NCBI GenBank assembly: GCA_002471975.1
Contig: DKQZ01000032.1
Span: forward strand, 74,074 to 138,073
From: Dialister sp. UBA7295
GTDB lineage: Bacteria; Bacillota; Negativicutes; Veillonellales; Dialisteraceae
DNA: 64,000 nucleotides
Reading direction: 5' to 3'
Made by a program: the position numbers and the translations under genes. Shown in pieces: positions 21,144 through 31,814 of the stretch. Every line of letters begins with the position of its first letter. The first letter of the stretch is position 1. Below the pieces are notes generated by a model that saw only the letters and a program-made list of their open reading frames with translations, did no database searches and was not told the origin of the DNA.

Positions 21144-22438
21144 TCAGCCTGGAAAAATCGAAGGCTGCCTTTGAGGAAGCCCGGCTTTACATGCCGGGGG
21201 GAGTCAACAGTCCTGTTCGTTCCTATCCCCATATGGGCTGCCCGCCACCTTTCATCAAAGAGGCAAAAGGCTCTCATATTACTGATATTGATGGAAATAC
21301 TTACATTGATTATGTAGGTTCCTGGGGGCCCATGGTCCTTGGTCATGCTCATCCTGCCGTGATTTCTGCCATTCAGAAAGCCGCAGAACGAAGCACCAGC
21401 TATGGGGCTCCCACGCTGATGGAAACGGAAATCGCCAGGCTGATTCATGAAGTATATCCTTCCATCGAAAAGATGCGTATGGTCAATTCCGGTACTGAGG
21501 CTACCATGAGCGCACTTCGTGCAGCCCGCGGCTATACGGGACGAGATAAAATCCTGAAATTTGAAGGATGTTATCATGGACATGGGGACAGCCTTCTTGT
21601 AAAGGCCGGTTCCGGTGCGGCTACTTTTGGAAGTCCTGATTCAGCCGGGGTAACAAAAGGAACGGCCAAAGATACCCTTGTCGTACCCTATAATGATATT
21701 CCCGCATTTACCCGGATCATGGATGAACAGGGTGATGAAATCGCTGCTGTCATTGTAGAACCGGTAGCAGGAAATATGTGCTGTGTCCCGCCGGTAGATG
21801 GATTCCTCGATACGCTCCGGAAGGAAACGGAAAAACATGGTACAGTCCTTATATTTGATGAAGTCATGTGCGGTTTCCGTACGGCTTTCCATGGAGCCCA
21901 GGCAAGATACCATATTCATCCGGATCTGACCTGCCTTGGCAAAATCATTGGCGGGGGCCTTCCGGCTGCCGCTTATGGCGGACGCAGGGAAATCATGAAC
22001 TGCATCGCCCCGGATGGAAGTGTTTATCAGGCAGGAACTCTTTCCGGAAATCCTCTGGCCGTGACTGCCGGTATTGAAACACTGAAGCAGATGATGGCCA
22101 TTCCGGATTTCGATCAGATTCTCGAAAAGAAGACCAGAGCCCTTCTGGAAGGCTGGAAAAAGGCTGCCGACAAAGCGGGAGTACCACTGGTATGCCATCA
22201 GTCCGGCTCCATGTTTGGCATTTTCTTCTCCGATAAGGAAGTCCTGAACTACCAGGATGCCTGCGCAGCCAATGCGAAACAGTTCAAAGCCTGGTTCCTC
22301 TCCATGCTGGATCAGCATATTTATCTGGCACCTTCTCCTTTTGAAACGCTGTTCATGTCCTTTGCACACAGTGATGAGGACATTGAAGTGAGCATTCGTG
22401 CAGCTGAAAAGGCAATGGAAGCCGCAGCAAAAGCATAA
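21140..22438 (+). CDS. hemL: Glutamate-1-semialdehyde 2,1-aminomutase
   Basis: PLP enzyme that turns glutamate-1-semialdehyde into 5-aminolevulinate. The 432 residues start [14 protein letters not shown] and contain [36 protein letters not shown] and the PLP lysine in [24 protein letters not shown] stands 10 bases before the ATG inside hemB. It is the last gene of the operon. The gene order places the second pathway enzyme last, and all six genes overlap or nearly touch. Confidence 0.95.
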   Translation: MISLEKSKAAFEEARLYMPGGVNSPVRSYPHMGCPPPFIKEAKGSHITDIDGNTYIDYVGSWGPMVLGHAHPAVISAIQKAAERSTSYGAPTLMETEIARLIHEVYPSIEKMRMVNSGTEATMSALRAARGYTGRDKILKFEGCYHGHGDSLLVKAGSGAATFGSPDSAGVTKGTAKDTLVVPYNDIPAFTRIMDEQGDEIAAVIVEPVAGNMCCVPPVDGFLDTLRKETEKHGTVLIFDEVMCGFRTAFHGAQARYHIHPDLTCLGKIIGGGLPAAAYGGRREIMNCIAPDGSVYQAGTLSGNPLAVTAGIETLKQMMAIPDFDQILEKKTRALLEGWKKAADKAGVPLVCHQSGSMFGIFFSDKEVLNYQDACAANAKQFKAWFLSMLDQHIYLAPSPFETLFMSFAHSDEDIEVSIRAAEKAMEAAAKA

Positions 22439-22445
22439 TTTTTAT

Positions 22446-22484
22446 AAAAAATCCCGGTTCTCGCCAAGAGACCCGGGATTTTTT
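22446..22484 (+). terminator. Terminator of the tetrapyrrole operon
   Basis: Twelve-pair outer stem (22446-22457 with 22473-22484) and an inner GAG/CTC extension, followed by Ts. Confidence 0.9.
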
Positions 22485-22589
22485 GCATTCAATTTCATAA
22501 TATATTTTTCAAAATATGATTTAAATCATTACTGAATATCATAACAAATCGTTAATTCATACTATTTATTTATGAATTGCTTTTACTCA

Positions 22590-22619
22590 TTGACGAATCA
22601 TTTCATTCAATCTTACAAT
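22590..22619 (+). promoter_or_regulatory. Promoter of yraN-comM-dprA
   Basis: TTGACG (22590-22595), 18-base spacer, TACAAT (22614-22619), 44 bases before yraN in an AT-rich stretch. Confidence 0.65.
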
Positions 22620-22662
22620 GAATAGAAAGAGAAAATTGAACATTCTTTCAGCAGGAGGTACC

Positions 22663-23016
22663 ATGCAGACTACCGCTTTTGGGAATGATGGAGAAAGCCT
22701 TGCAAAAGTTTACCTGATGAAAAAAGGATATCGGTTTATCAGGCGGAATTTCAAAAGTGCTCATGGTGAAATCGATCTGATTATGGAAGATGGGGAAACT
22801 CTGGTCTTTGTGGAGGTTAAAAGCCGGCACAACCGAAGGTATGGCGAACCGGTGGAATCGGTGAGGCCGGTGAAACAGCAGCATATCCGTTATACGGCCA
22901 GAATGTACCTTCTGGGCCGCCGTATCGAAGGAAGGAGAATCCGTTTTGATGTGGTGGAAATCCTGGCAGAGCCCGGAGGGACTGCCAGATATCGTCATAT
23001 AAAGAATGCTTTCTGA
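22663..23016 (+). CDS. yraN: UPF0102 nuclease-fold protein YraN
   Basis: 117-residue protein of the UPF0102 family, which has a Holliday-resolvase-like nuclease fold. Visible are the G.GESLAKVYLMKKGY start, HGEIDLIMEDGETLVFVEVKSR (the D...E-x-K catalytic pattern) and the C-terminal IRFDVVEIL. Its exact function is not settled. The ATG at 22663 follows AGGAGGT; a longer frame upstream has no family match. comM follows 31 bases later, the usual yraN-comM neighbourhood. Confidence 0.9.
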   Translation: MQTTAFGNDGESLAKVYLMKKGYRFIRRNFKSAHGEIDLIMEDGETLVFVEVKSRHNRRYGEPVESVRPVKQQHIRYTARMYLLGRRIEGRRIRFDVVEILAEPGGTARYRHIKNAF

Positions 23017-23047
23017 ACAGAATTTTGACCAATAAGGAGAAATGCCT

Positions 23048-24562
23048 ATGTATTCAAAAGTTCTGGGAACGACCACTTTCGGGCTTAACGGGCATGTGAT
23101 TGGTGTGGAAGTAGATATCAACAAAGCTGTACCTGCTTTTGATATCGTCGGACTTCCGGCAGCTTCCATCAAGGAATCGAAGGAACGGGTCCATTCGGCC
23201 ATTCGGAATTCCGGTTACCATTTCCCTGTCGACAAGGTCACGGTCAATCTGGCGCCGGCGGATTTGAAGAAGGATGGTTCCGGTCTGGATTTGCCCATTG
23301 CCATCGGGCTTCTGGCAGCGAGTGGTGAAATTCCTGCGGAATGTCTGACCGATACGATTTTTATTGGAGAACTATCCTTAAAGGGAGAAATACGGCCGGT
23401 TCCCGGCATTCTTTCCATGGTACTTGCGGGGAAAGAAGCGGGGATATCCCGTTTCTTCATGGCCCCTGGAGTGACCAACGAAGCTCTTCTCTGCGAAAAT
23501 ATAGAGGTTTATGGTCCAAAGACACTTAGGGAACTGGTGGAATTCCTGATAGGGAAAGAACCCCTGCCGCCGGCAGTGCGCCATGAAACAAGACAGGAAA
23601 TCATGAGCGACGTGGATTTTGCCGAGGTGCAGGGACAGTTCATGGCGAAAAGGGCTATGGAAATTGCGGCAGCCGGTGCCCATAATATGCTCATGACCGG
23701 ACCTCCGGGCTCAGGAAAGACCATGCTTGCCCGCCGAATTACCACCATTCTTCCGCCCATGACAAGGGAAGAAGCGCTGGAAGTCACGAAAATTTACAGC
23801 GTGGCCGGACTTTTCAAAGCGCAGGACATCATCAGGGAAAGACCTTTCAGGAGCCCGCATCATACGATCAGCATGGCCGGCCTTATCGGCGGCGGCACGA
23901 TTCCCCGTCCGGGAGAAGTGACGCTGGCTCACCGGGGCGTACTGTTCCTTGATGAACTTCCTGAATTTCCAAGATCCGTATTGGAAGTGCTCCGACAGCC
24001 CCTTGAGGACAGGGAGGTTCATATTTCCAGAGTGAATGCATCGTTCACTTACCCTGCGGATTTTATTCTTATTGCAGCCATGAATCCATGTCCCTGCGGC
24101 TATCTGGGGGATCCTGATCATCCCTGTACCTGCACGGATGGGGAAATAAGGAGTTACGGGCGAAAGATTTCAGGCCCTCTGCTGGATAGAATTGATCTTC
24201 ATGTATCGGTGCAGCGGCCTAAATACAGTGAATTGACGGCAACTATCAAGGGAGAAGCCTCTAAAGATATAGCTGCCCGGGTGGCCTCGGCAAGGGCGAT
24301 TCAGGCAGAACGGCTGTCACGCTGGCATATGCAGAACAATGCCCAGATGGGCCACCGGCAGCTGAAAGAAACCTGCGCACTGGATAAAGATGGTACGGAA
24401 ATGCTGAGGGAGGTTTTTGAAAAACTTCATTTATCGGCACGAAGCTATGACCGCATTATCAAAGTGGCAAGAACCATTGCTGATCTGGACGGGAAAGAAC
24501 AGATTCAGTCGGATCATGTCGCAGAGGCCATCAGTTATCGGAATATGATTCCCCGGAGGTAA
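23048..24562 (+). CDS. comM: ComM/YifB family AAA+ ATPase
   Basis: Mg-chelatase-like ATPase; in naturally competent bacteria ComM is a branch-migration helicase for incoming DNA. The 504 residues have an N-terminal Lon-protease-like fold (YSKVLGTTTFGLNG), the AAA+ domain with Walker A GPPGSGKTML and Walker B GVLFLDELPEF, a NPCPCGYLGD...CTCT cysteine cluster, and the C-terminal ChlI domain with arginine-rich SARSYDRIIKVARTIADLDG. The ATG at 23048 is spaced eight bases from AAGGAG; the ATG at 23042 is only two bases away. Confidence 0.92.
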   Translation: MYSKVLGTTTFGLNGHVIGVEVDINKAVPAFDIVGLPAASIKESKERVHSAIRNSGYHFPVDKVTVNLAPADLKKDGSGLDLPIAIGLLAASGEIPAECLTDTIFIGELSLKGEIRPVPGILSMVLAGKEAGISRFFMAPGVTNEALLCENIEVYGPKTLRELVEFLIGKEPLPPAVRHETRQEIMSDVDFAEVQGQFMAKRAMEIAAAGAHNMLMTGPPGSGKTMLARRITTILPPMTREEALEVTKIYSVAGLFKAQDIIRERPFRSPHHTISMAGLIGGGTIPRPGEVTLAHRGVLFLDELPEFPRSVLEVLRQPLEDREVHISRVNASFTYPADFILIAAMNPCPCGYLGDPDHPCTCTDGEIRSYGRKISGPLLDRIDLHVSVQRPKYSELTATIKGEASKDIAARVASARAIQAERLSRWHMQNNAQMGHRQLKETCALDKDGTEMLREVFEKLHLSARSYDRIIKVARTIADLDGKEQIQSDHVAEAISYRNMIPRR

Positions 24563-24565
24563 GTT

Positions 24566-25654
24566 ATGGATAAGTATGCGGCTGCCCTTCCGGGATGCCC
24601 GGGCCTTGGCGCGAAACACATGCGGGGACTCATTGAATTCTTTAATACGCCGGAAGATGTATGGAAAGCATCCGACGAGGATATACGCAATGCGAAGATT
24701 TTAAAAGGGAAGACCGAAGCAGCATTTCTGGAATGGCGGCATACGACAGATCCGGACCGGGTAGAAGAGGAATTATTTAAGACAGATATCCGCTGCTGCA
24801 CCTGGGAAGATGAAGATTATCCACCTCTCCTTGCAACAACTTCCAATCCGCCAGCGGTCCTCTTTTATAAAGGAGCCGTGCCAACCGATGAAAAATTGAT
24901 TGCCGTAGTGGGCTCCAGAAAAGCTACTTCCTATGGAATCCAGACGGCAGGAACTTTTTCCAGGGAACTGGCAAAGCAGGAAGTAACCATTGTTTCCGGA
25001 GGCGCCAGAGGAATTGACAGCGCCGCCCATAAAGGAGCACTGGAAGGAAAGGGAAAAACTATTGTAGTAGCCGCCTGCGGCCTGGACCGGGTCTATCCGC
25101 CGGAAAACAGGAATCTTTTTCTCCAGATTGTTGAAAATGGAGGGACCCTTATTTCCGAATATCCGCTGGGGACACCTCCCCTGGGACGGCAGTTTCCTGC
25201 CAGGAATCGTATTATTTCCGGCATGGCAAGGGGAGTTATTGTCGTGGAAGCGGCGGAGCGGAGTGGATCCCTGATCACTTCTGATTTTGCCCTGGAAGAG
25301 GGAAGGGACGTTTTTTCCGTACCCGGGAGCATCTATATTCCCTCCTGCAAAGGGACGAACCAGTTAATACGGAATGGGGCTATCTGCTGTACTTCCTATA
25401 AAGATGTGCTCAGCGAATATGGCTGGGGTGCGGTAGAAAAGCCGGGCAAAGAAAAAGTTTTCAAAGAACAGTTGACACTGGAAGAAGAATTGGTGTATCG
25501 TTTCTGCTGTACGGAAAATGAGATTACTGCGGAGGATATCATTCAGCAGTCCGGTTTGTCTGTGGTGAAATTGACTATGCTCCTCCTTCAACTGCAGCTG
25601 AAAGGTTATATTAAGGAAACCGGCCCCGGCAGGTATATCGTAATCAAAAGCTGA
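24566..25654 (+). CDS. dprA: DNA-processing protein DprA
   Basis: Loads RecA on incoming single-stranded DNA during transformation. The 362 residues contain an N-terminal helical SAM-like region, a Rossmann domain with AVVGSRKATSYG, IVSGGARGIDSAAHKGAL, PPLGRQFPARNRIISG and VVEAAERSGSLITSDFALE, and a C-terminal winged helix (ENEITAEDIIQQSGLSVVKLTMLLLQLQLKG). It starts 3 bases after comM behind GGAGGT. Together with comM it suggests competence genes, though no uptake machinery is in this window. Confidence 0.95.
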   Translation: MDKYAAALPGCPGLGAKHMRGLIEFFNTPEDVWKASDEDIRNAKILKGKTEAAFLEWRHTTDPDRVEEELFKTDIRCCTWEDEDYPPLLATTSNPPAVLFYKGAVPTDEKLIAVVGSRKATSYGIQTAGTFSRELAKQEVTIVSGGARGIDSAAHKGALEGKGKTIVVAACGLDRVYPPENRNLFLQIVENGGTLISEYPLGTPPLGRQFPARNRIISGMARGVIVVEAAERSGSLITSDFALEEGRDVFSVPGSIYIPSCKGTNQLIRNGAICCTSYKDVLSEYGWGAVEKPGKEKVFKEQLTLEEELVYRFCCTENEITAEDIIQQSGLSVVKLTMLLLQLQLKGYIKETGPGRYIVIKS

Positions 25655-25719
25655 ACAGTTATAAACCTCGGGTAATCTTTGGATTTATATGGACTTAATT
25701 TCTTCAGGGAGGATTCATC

Positions 25720-28107
25720 TTGCCCATTACAAGAACGATTACAATTACAAAGAAAAGAAAAGGCCGCAAGACCGGTGAAATTACATTCAGGAGAAAACCC
25801 AATCCTAAAGGAAAGCATCTGGTAGTCGTGGAATCACCGGCAAAAGCAAAGACGATTGAACGGATCCTTGGTCCCGATTATAAAGTCATGGCTTCGAAAG
25901 GTCATCTGCGGGATCTTCCAAAGAAAACGCTGGGGGTCGACATCGATGACGGTTTTACCCCGGAATATGTGGATTCCGTGGAACGGGAGTCTGTCATTAA
26001 GGATTTACAGAAGGAAGCCAACCGGGCCAGGGACGTGCTTCTGGCAACGGACCCCGACCGTGAAGGCGAAGCGATTTCCTGGCATCTGTCAAAGCTTCTT
26101 GACGTCAATCCTGCTGATCATGTACGAATCGCTTTTCATGAAATTACCCCGCCGGCTATCAGGGCAGCCATTGCCCATCCCGGACCGATTGATATGAACC
26201 GCGTCGATGCCCAGCAGGCAAGACGCGTACTGGATCGTCTCGTGGGATATAAACTTTCCCCCTGGCTCTGGAAACAGATTTATCGGGGACTTTCGGCCGG
26301 CCGCGTGCAATCCGTGGCAACCCGCCTTATCTGTGAAAGGGAAGAAGAAATCAAAGCCTTCAAGCCGGAAGAGTACTGGACGATTGAGGGCATTTATCAG
26401 AAAGATAACCGGGAAAAATTTACTGCAAAACTCATCCAGATTGATGGAAAAGAAGCGGTGATTTCAGATAAGGAAACGTCAGACCGGGCCGTGGCTGAAA
26501 TCGATGGGAAAGATGCGGAAATCCTTTCCGTCGTCAAGTCGGTGAAGCAGAGGAAGGCAAAGCCTCCCTATACCACATCCACTATGCAGCAGGATGCCGT
26601 CAACAAGCTCAATTTCCCATCCAGAAGGACTATGGCGGTTGCCCAGACACTGTACGAAGGCATAGAAGTGCCGGGCCATGGTCATGTGGGCCTTATTACC
26701 TATATGCGTACGGATTCTACCCGTATTTCTGATGAAATGATCAATCAGGTACGGCCTTATATAGAATCGGTATACGGGGAAGAATACCTGCCGCCGAAGC
26801 CTAATATATTTGCAAAATCAAAAAAGGCCCAGGATGCCCATGAAGCCATTCGTCCCACCAGCCTTCTTTTCCCGCCGGAGGCGCTGGAATCCGTGCTGAC
26901 ACGGGAGCAGATCAAGCTGTATACGCTGATCTGGAACCGCTTTATCGCAAGCCAGATGGCTCCACAGAAACAGCAGACCACTACGGCCCTTTTGGGAAGT
27001 GGACGATGTGTGCTGAAGGCGACGGGAAGCAGAGTCCTTTTTGATGGATTCACTGTCATGCAGTCGGCCAAAGAAAAGAAGGCGGAAGGCGAAGATATCC
27101 ATGAGCTTCCATCCCTGAAAAAAGGCGAAATTGTCAGAAATGTGAAGACAGAGGGGGAACAGCATTTTACTTCCCCGCCGCCCCGGTATACAGAAGCCAG
27201 CCTCATCAAAACGCTGGAGGAAAAGGGGATTGGACGTCCTTCCACCTATGCTCCTATCCTGGATACAATTCAGAAGAGGCAGTATGTGGTAAAAGAAGGG
27301 AAGCAGTTCGTCCCTACGGAAATCGGATTCAAGACGACGGATCTTCTGAAAAAATATTTCGAAGGAATCATCAATGTGGATTTTACGGCCAGCCTGGAAA
27401 GCTGGCTGGACAAAATTGCCGATGGACAGGCTACCTATACGAAGGTCCTTACCGATTTCTATAAAGTCTTCAGCAGCGAACTGGAAGCCGCCAATGTGGA
27501 ATCTGAAAAGGAACGGAAAGAGAACCAGGTAGTCACCGATGTGAAATGTGAGAAATGCGGCGCCAATATGATCGTGAAGGTTGGGCGCTACGGTAAGTAC
27601 CTGGCCTGCCCGAATTATCCGGAATGCCGGAATATCAAGCCCTACAGTGTGCTCAAGGGAGAGGAAGAAGTTTCCGATGTGCATTGTGATCAGTGCGGGA
27701 CCCTTATGGTCTATCGGGAGGGCCCCTATGGACGGTACCTGAAATGCCCGAATTGCAATGCGAATAAAGCCATTGTCATCGATACCGGCATTACCTGTCC
27801 CAAATGTCATGAAGGCCATATGGTGCAGAGGAAGAGCCGGAAAGGTAAAATCTTTTATGGCTGCAGCCGGTATCCGAAATGTGATATGGCTCTCTGGAAT
27901 GAACCGGTCAATCAGTTCTGCCCCACCTGTGGCTCCATTATGGTCAAGAAAAAATATAAGACGGGAAAGGAGTTTATTACCTGCTCCAATCCTGAGTGCC
28001 CGACCCATTCCAAGCGGAATCATTCCGGCGTGAATGACGGGGAAAGTCCCTCATCCAAAAAAGCAGGCAGGACCCGTCGCAGTGAAGAATCGGGAGTATC
28101 AGAGTGA
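25720..28107 (+). CDS. topA: DNA topoisomerase I
   Basis: Type IA topoisomerase that relaxes negative supercoils. The 795-residue protein has the TOPRIM domain ([33 protein letters not shown]), the active-site tyrosine in [14 protein letters not shown], and four C-terminal four-cysteine zinc ribbons starting near residues 609, 651, 689 and 731 (CEKCG, CDQCG, CPKCH, CPTCG). The start is TTG at 25720 behind AGGGAGGA, giving a basic N-terminal extension of about 30 residues (rich in Thr, Lys, Arg) before the TOPRIM domain. The stop overlaps the trmFO GTG. Confidence 0.95.
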   Translation: MPITRTITITKKRKGRKTGEITFRRKPNPKGKHLVVVESPAKAKTIERILGPDYKVMASKGHLRDLPKKTLGVDIDDGFTPEYVDSVERESVIKDLQKEANRARDVLLATDPDREGEAISWHLSKLLDVNPADHVRIAFHEITPPAIRAAIAHPGPIDMNRVDAQQARRVLDRLVGYKLSPWLWKQIYRGLSAGRVQSVATRLICEREEEIKAFKPEEYWTIEGIYQKDNREKFTAKLIQIDGKEAVISDKETSDRAVAEIDGKDAEILSVVKSVKQRKAKPPYTTSTMQQDAVNKLNFPSRRTMAVAQTLYEGIEVPGHGHVGLITYMRTDSTRISDEMINQVRPYIESVYGEEYLPPKPNIFAKSKKAQDAHEAIRPTSLLFPPEALESVLTREQIKLYTLIWNRFIASQMAPQKQQTTTALLGSGRCVLKATGSRVLFDGFTVMQSAKEKKAEGEDIHELPSLKKGEIVRNVKTEGEQHFTSPPPRYTEASLIKTLEEKGIGRPSTYAPILDTIQKRQYVVKEGKQFVPTEIGFKTTDLLKKYFEGIINVDFTASLESWLDKIADGQATYTKVLTDFYKVFSSELEAANVESEKERKENQVVTDVKCEKCGANMIVKVGRYGKYLACPNYPECRNIKPYSVLKGEEEVSDVHCDQCGTLMVYREGPYGRYLKCPNCNANKAIVIDTGITCPKCHEGHMVQRKSRKGKIFYGCSRYPKCDMALWNEPVNQFCPTCGSIMVKKKYKTGKEFITCSNPECPTHSKRNHSGVNDGESPSSKKAGRTRRSEESGVSE

Positions 28108-29408
28108 ATAATTATGTAACTGTCGTGGGCGCAGGCCTTGCGGGAAGTGAGGCTGCCTGGCAGCTTGCGGAAATGGGTATCCCTGTCAGACTGGTTGAAA
28201 TGCGTCCTCTCCGTCAGACTCCGGCCCATCATACATCTTTTTTCGGAGAACTGGTCTGCAGTAATTCCCTTCGGGCGGCATCCCTTACCAATGCGGTAGG
28301 GCTTTTGAAAGAAGAAATGAGGCGCCTTCATTCCGTCATCATGAAAGCGGCCGATGAGAATCAGGTACCTGCGGGCGGAGCTTTGGCTGTAGACCGTATG
28401 GGATATGCCGGGGAAGTCACCCGCCTTGTAAAGAATCACCGGCTTGTAGAATTTGTTCAGAAAGAAATTTCATTCATTCCTCCGGAAGGTATCGCTATTA
28501 TTGCCACCGGGCCTTTGACAGAGGGGGCTCTGGCAGAAGATATACAGAAATTCTGTGGAGGAGAAGGATTTCATTTCTATGATGCGGCAGCTCCTATCGT
28601 GACGAAGGAATCTCTGGATCTTGATGTAGTTTATCGTATGTCCCGTTACAATAAAGGAGAAGCGGCCTATTTGAACTGTCCTATGAATGAAGAAGAATAC
28701 AGGGCATTCAGGGAAGCCCTGTGCCATGCGGAAATGGCCCCTGTCCACGGCTTTGAAAACAAGAAGGTTTTTGAGGGCTGTATGCCCATCGAAGTGATGG
28801 CCCAGCGTGGCGAAGATACCATGCGTTTTGGACCTATGAAACCCGTAGGCCTCCCGGATCCGAGGACGGGAAAGGATCCCTATGCGGTAGTCCAGCTCCG
28901 TCAGGATAATGAAGATGACACCATGTACAATATTGTCGGATTCCAGACCCATCTCAAATGGGGAGAGCAGAAGAGAGTCTTTGGCATGATCCCGGGACTG
29001 TCCCATGCGGAATTCATCCGGTATGGTGTCATGCATAGAAATACCTACATGGATTCGCCGGAGCTTCTGAATGCCACTATGGAAACCAGAAAGCGGAAGG
29101 GCCTTTTCTTTGCGGGCCAGATGACCGGCGTGGAAGGATATGTGGAATCAGCGGCATCAGGTATCGTGGCGGCCTATAGTGCGGCAGCCCGTTTCCGGGG
29201 GCAGGAACCGGAGCCATTTCCAAAAGAAACGGCGATTGGCGCCCTCTGCCATTATATTTCCCACTTTGAAGGGAAAAATTTCCAGCCAATGAACGTGAAT
29301 TTCGGCCTCATCCCTCCGCTTGAAAAGAAAGTGCCCAAGAAGGAGAAAAATCAGAAACTGGCAGAACGGGCTCTTTCTTCTCTGGATACATGGATAAAAA
29401 GAAAATAA
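28104..29408 (+). CDS. trmFO: Folate-dependent tRNA (uracil-5-)-methyltransferase TrmFO
   Basis: Makes m5U54 in the T loop of tRNA using methylenetetrahydrofolate and FAD. The 434 residues begin with the FAD-binding [17 protein letters not shown], then [51 protein letters not shown] and [15 protein letters not shown], and [17 protein letters not shown] start at 28104 overlaps the topA stop. topA-trmFO adjacency is common in Firmicutes. Confidence 0.95.
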   Translation: MNNYVTVVGAGLAGSEAAWQLAEMGIPVRLVEMRPLRQTPAHHTSFFGELVCSNSLRAASLTNAVGLLKEEMRRLHSVIMKAADENQVPAGGALAVDRMGYAGEVTRLVKNHRLVEFVQKEISFIPPEGIAIIATGPLTEGALAEDIQKFCGGEGFHFYDAAAPIVTKESLDLDVVYRMSRYNKGEAAYLNCPMNEEEYRAFREALCHAEMAPVHGFENKKVFEGCMPIEVMAQRGEDTMRFGPMKPVGLPDPRTGKDPYAVVQLRQDNEDDTMYNIVGFQTHLKWGEQKRVFGMIPGLSHAEFIRYGVMHRNTYMDSPELLNATMETRKRKGLFFAGQMTGVEGYVESAASGIVAAYSAAARFRGQEPEPFPKETAIGALCHYISHFEGKNFQPMNVNFGLIPPLEKKVPKKEKNQKLAERALSSLDTWIKRK

Positions 29409-29414
29409 GAATTC

Positions 29415-29447
29415 AAATAAAAAGCCTCATTGAGGCTTTTTATTTTG
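29415..29447 (+). terminator. Terminator after trmFO
   Basis: Fifteen-base perfect arms (29415-29429 and 29431-29445) with A- and T-rich ends. Confidence 0.88.
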
Positions 29448-29499
29448 CCTTTACAGAGAAAGGCCAAGTCTGAATACAATTCCTGCAGCCCCTTTTATG

Positions 29500-29508
29500 T
29501 GTTAGAAT
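29500..29508 (+). promoter_or_regulatory. Extended -10 promoter of the HAD hydrolase gene
   Basis: TGT-TAGAAT at 29500-29508; a -35 element is poor. It lies 34 bases before the start codon, after the trmFO terminator. Confidence 0.45.
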
Positions 29509-29541
29509 AAAAATAAATATGACCATCTTCAGGAGGAAATT

Positions 29542-30675
29542 ATGAAAAAAGTTATTTTTGACGTGGACGGCGTTCTCTTATCCGAAGAAAGATATTTTGA
29601 CGTATCTGCACTTACGGTATGGGAGATCCTGTACAGCAAGGATTATATGGGGCTCCCGGCGGAAAGTGATGATTTTGTTCCCCATGCCATTACGGAAGGG
29701 CAGATAGCAGCCTGCCGGGCCCGTGTCTGGGGAAATGACCGCCTCCTTGCCTGGCTCAAGGCAAGGGGAATCAATTCCAACTGGGATATGGTCCATGCCA
29801 GGCTTATTACCACATTCTGGCTCATGGCGGAAGTCTATAAAAAAAGGTCCGGCGGGGAAAAGATTTCCCTTTCCTTCCATCGTCCGGAGGATTTGAAGAA
29901 AGCGGGACTTACCCTGATGGGACTTCCCATACCGGGGGCCGATGATATTCTCCGGAAATGGGAAGAAAAGGTTCCCAAAGGACTTCAGGGAGAAGATGTC
30001 ATTCATCACCTTGCCCTTGCCATGGCAGATGATTTTGAAACATCCACAGACTGGGCAGAACTCCGAAGTGATTTCTGGACCATCCACACGGAAGCTTTTC
30101 AGGCCTGGTACCTGGGGGATGATACATATATTCTCCTCCTTCACAAAGCGCCTTACAGCGGAGGGAAAAAGGGCTTTCTCCATAATGAAGTGCCTCTGGC
30201 ACCGGCTGAAAGTATCCGGGCTTTATTCATTGAACTGAAGAGGCGGGGCTATGAGCTTGGCGTGGCTACCGGAAGGGCCAGGGAGGAAATGGAAATTCCT
30301 TTTAAAATGTTTCACTGGTATGAGGAATTTGATCCTCTTTACCTTGCCACTGCTTCGGATGCCGTAGAGGCGGCAGGACTTTTTAACTGCCCTGTACCGG
30401 ATAAACCGCAGCCCTTCATCTTTACCTGTGCCATTTATGGGAGAAAGCGGGAAAACTATAAAGCCTATCTGGAGGAAAAAATGAAACCATCCGTTTCTGA
30501 TCAGGTTATCGTATGCGGCGATTCCTTTTCCGATGTGCTGGGGAGTAAAGCGGCAGGCGCTTCCATTATAGGAATCCTGACAGGACTGGAAGGGAAAAAA
30601 GCGGCTCCTGTTTTTGAAAAAGCCGGTGTCCCCTTTGTAGACCGCATTACGGATATCGAAAAGCTTCTTCACTGA
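29542..30675 (+). CDS. HAD-superfamily hydrolase, substrate unknown
   Basis: Large (377 residues) HAD phosphatase-like protein. Motif I is VIFDVDGVLLS with nucleophile Asp7 and acid Asp9; motif II is the Thr in VATGRAREEM near 243; motif IV is VCGDSFSDVLGSKAAGAS near 330. Between motifs I and II lie some 220 residues of helical cap, much larger than in phosphoglycolate phosphatases, including the peculiar W-rich DDFETSTDWAELRSDFWTIH. The substrate cannot be guessed. AGGAGG precedes the ATG; it stands alone between trmFO and the holB promoter. Confidence 0.85.
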   Translation: MKKVIFDVDGVLLSEERYFDVSALTVWEILYSKDYMGLPAESDDFVPHAITEGQIAACRARVWGNDRLLAWLKARGINSNWDMVHARLITTFWLMAEVYKKRSGGEKISLSFHRPEDLKKAGLTLMGLPIPGADDILRKWEEKVPKGLQGEDVIHHLALAMADDFETSTDWAELRSDFWTIHTEAFQAWYLGDDTYILLLHKAPYSGGKKGFLHNEVPLAPAESIRALFIELKRRGYELGVATGRAREEMEIPFKMFHWYEEFDPLYLATASDAVEAAGLFNCPVPDKPQPFIFTCAIYGRKRENYKAYLEEKMKPSVSDQVIVCGDSFSDVLGSKAAGASIIGILTGLEGKKAAPVFEKAGVPFVDRITDIEKLLH

Positions 30676-30721
30676 CAGCTGTATTTATCAAGGGTATTAA
30701 AAGGAACCGCTTTTCTCCATT

Positions 30722-30750
30722 TTGCATGTATATACCGGCCATGATAGAAT
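30722..30750 (+). promoter_or_regulatory. Promoter of holB-ricT-rsmI unit
   Basis: TTGCAT (30722-30727), 17-base spacer, extended -10 TGA-TAGAAT (30745-30750), 35 bases before holB. Confidence 0.7.
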
Positions 30751-30785
30751 AAACATAAGTCTTGAAATACAGGAGGTCAGCTCCA

Positions 30786-31814
30786 ATGAACGATTTTCTT
30801 CCCCATCTTTACGGGCAGGAAAAATTAAAGAAAGAATTGAAGAGACTCCTGGAGGATGGACGGCTGCCCCATACCCTCATCTTTTATGGTGATGAAGGGC
30901 TGGGAAAAACCACGGCAGCTCTGGACCTGGCAGGAGCCATAACGGGCAGAACAGACAAACTTTGGGATTCTTTTTCATCGCTTCCGGAAGAAGACTTGCA
31001 AAAGATGCCGGTCATAACCCTGGCAGACCAGCTGGTGTGGTATCTTCATCCTGTAGGAATGGAATTGAAAATTGAACAGTTCCGCACCTTTCTGGAGGCC
31101 ATGGCTTCTTTTGATGAAAAGCCGCATGTCTGTATTATCGACGAGGCCCAGACCATGATGGCTCCTGTTGCCAATTCTCTTCTCAAAACGCTGGAGGAAC
31201 CGGAAGGAAATATCCATTTTATCCTCGTTACTCATGATCTGGAGGCCCTGCTTCCAACCATTATTTCCAGAGGAGAGAGGTTCGGATTTCTTCCATTAAA
31301 CAAAAAGGATTTCCTATCCCTGGTTGAATCAGATCCAAAACGTTTTTCACTTCCGGCAGAACTGGATTCATCCCTCCTTTTCCAGATGTGTGAAGGGAAT
31401 CCCGGTATCGCGCTGGAAGTCTGTGATGAAAAGGGAAGCAAAGAGCCCGAATGGGCCATGCATTTCTGGGAAATTCTTACAGACAGCGCCATGCCATTTT
31501 CAACACTTTCCGCGGCAGAATTTAAAGATCGCCATGATTTCCTGAAATCTCTTCGGTGGATATCCCTGGTGGGGCGGGATATCATGGTACTTTCCGAGAC
31601 AGGTGATGTTTCTCTTGTCCGCTGCGCATCGGTTTCTTCAAGGGAAGAAAGGATTGCGCCACGCTGGTCCGGCGGCAGGGGCGAGGAGGCCATGAAGTTT
31701 CTGAAACTTGCGGAAACCGCTGTGGCACGATATATTAATACAAAAAATGTTTGGGATGTTATTCTCATTGAGTTAACACATATACAGAAAGGCGAAAAGA
31801 AATGGATCAGGTAA
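30786..31814 (+). CDS. holB: DNA polymerase III subunit delta'
   Basis: Clamp-loader AAA+ subunit. The 342 residues show LYGQEKLKKELKRLL, a P-loop GDEGLGKTTAALDLAG, the DEAQTMM box near 120, KTLEEPEGNIHFILVTH and the SRGER sensor/arginine segment. The zinc-binding four-cysteine module that usually follows the P-loop in delta' is absent (no Cys between residues 45 and 105). The ATG 30786 has AGGAGG nine bases upstream. The next gene, ricT, is the usual holB neighbour and overlaps its end. Confidence 0.88.
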   Translation: MNDFLPHLYGQEKLKKELKRLLEDGRLPHTLIFYGDEGLGKTTAALDLAGAITGRTDKLWDSFSSLPEEDLQKMPVITLADQLVWYLHPVGMELKIEQFRTFLEAMASFDEKPHVCIIDEAQTMMAPVANSLLKTLEEPEGNIHFILVTHDLEALLPTIISRGERFGFLPLNKKDFLSLVESDPKRFSLPAELDSSLLFQMCEGNPGIALEVCDEKGSKEPEWAMHFWEILTDSAMPFSTLSAAEFKDRHDFLKSLRWISLVGRDIMVLSETGDVSLVRCASVSSREERIAPRWSGGRGEEAMKFLKLAETAVARYINTKNVWDVILIELTHIQKGEKKWIR

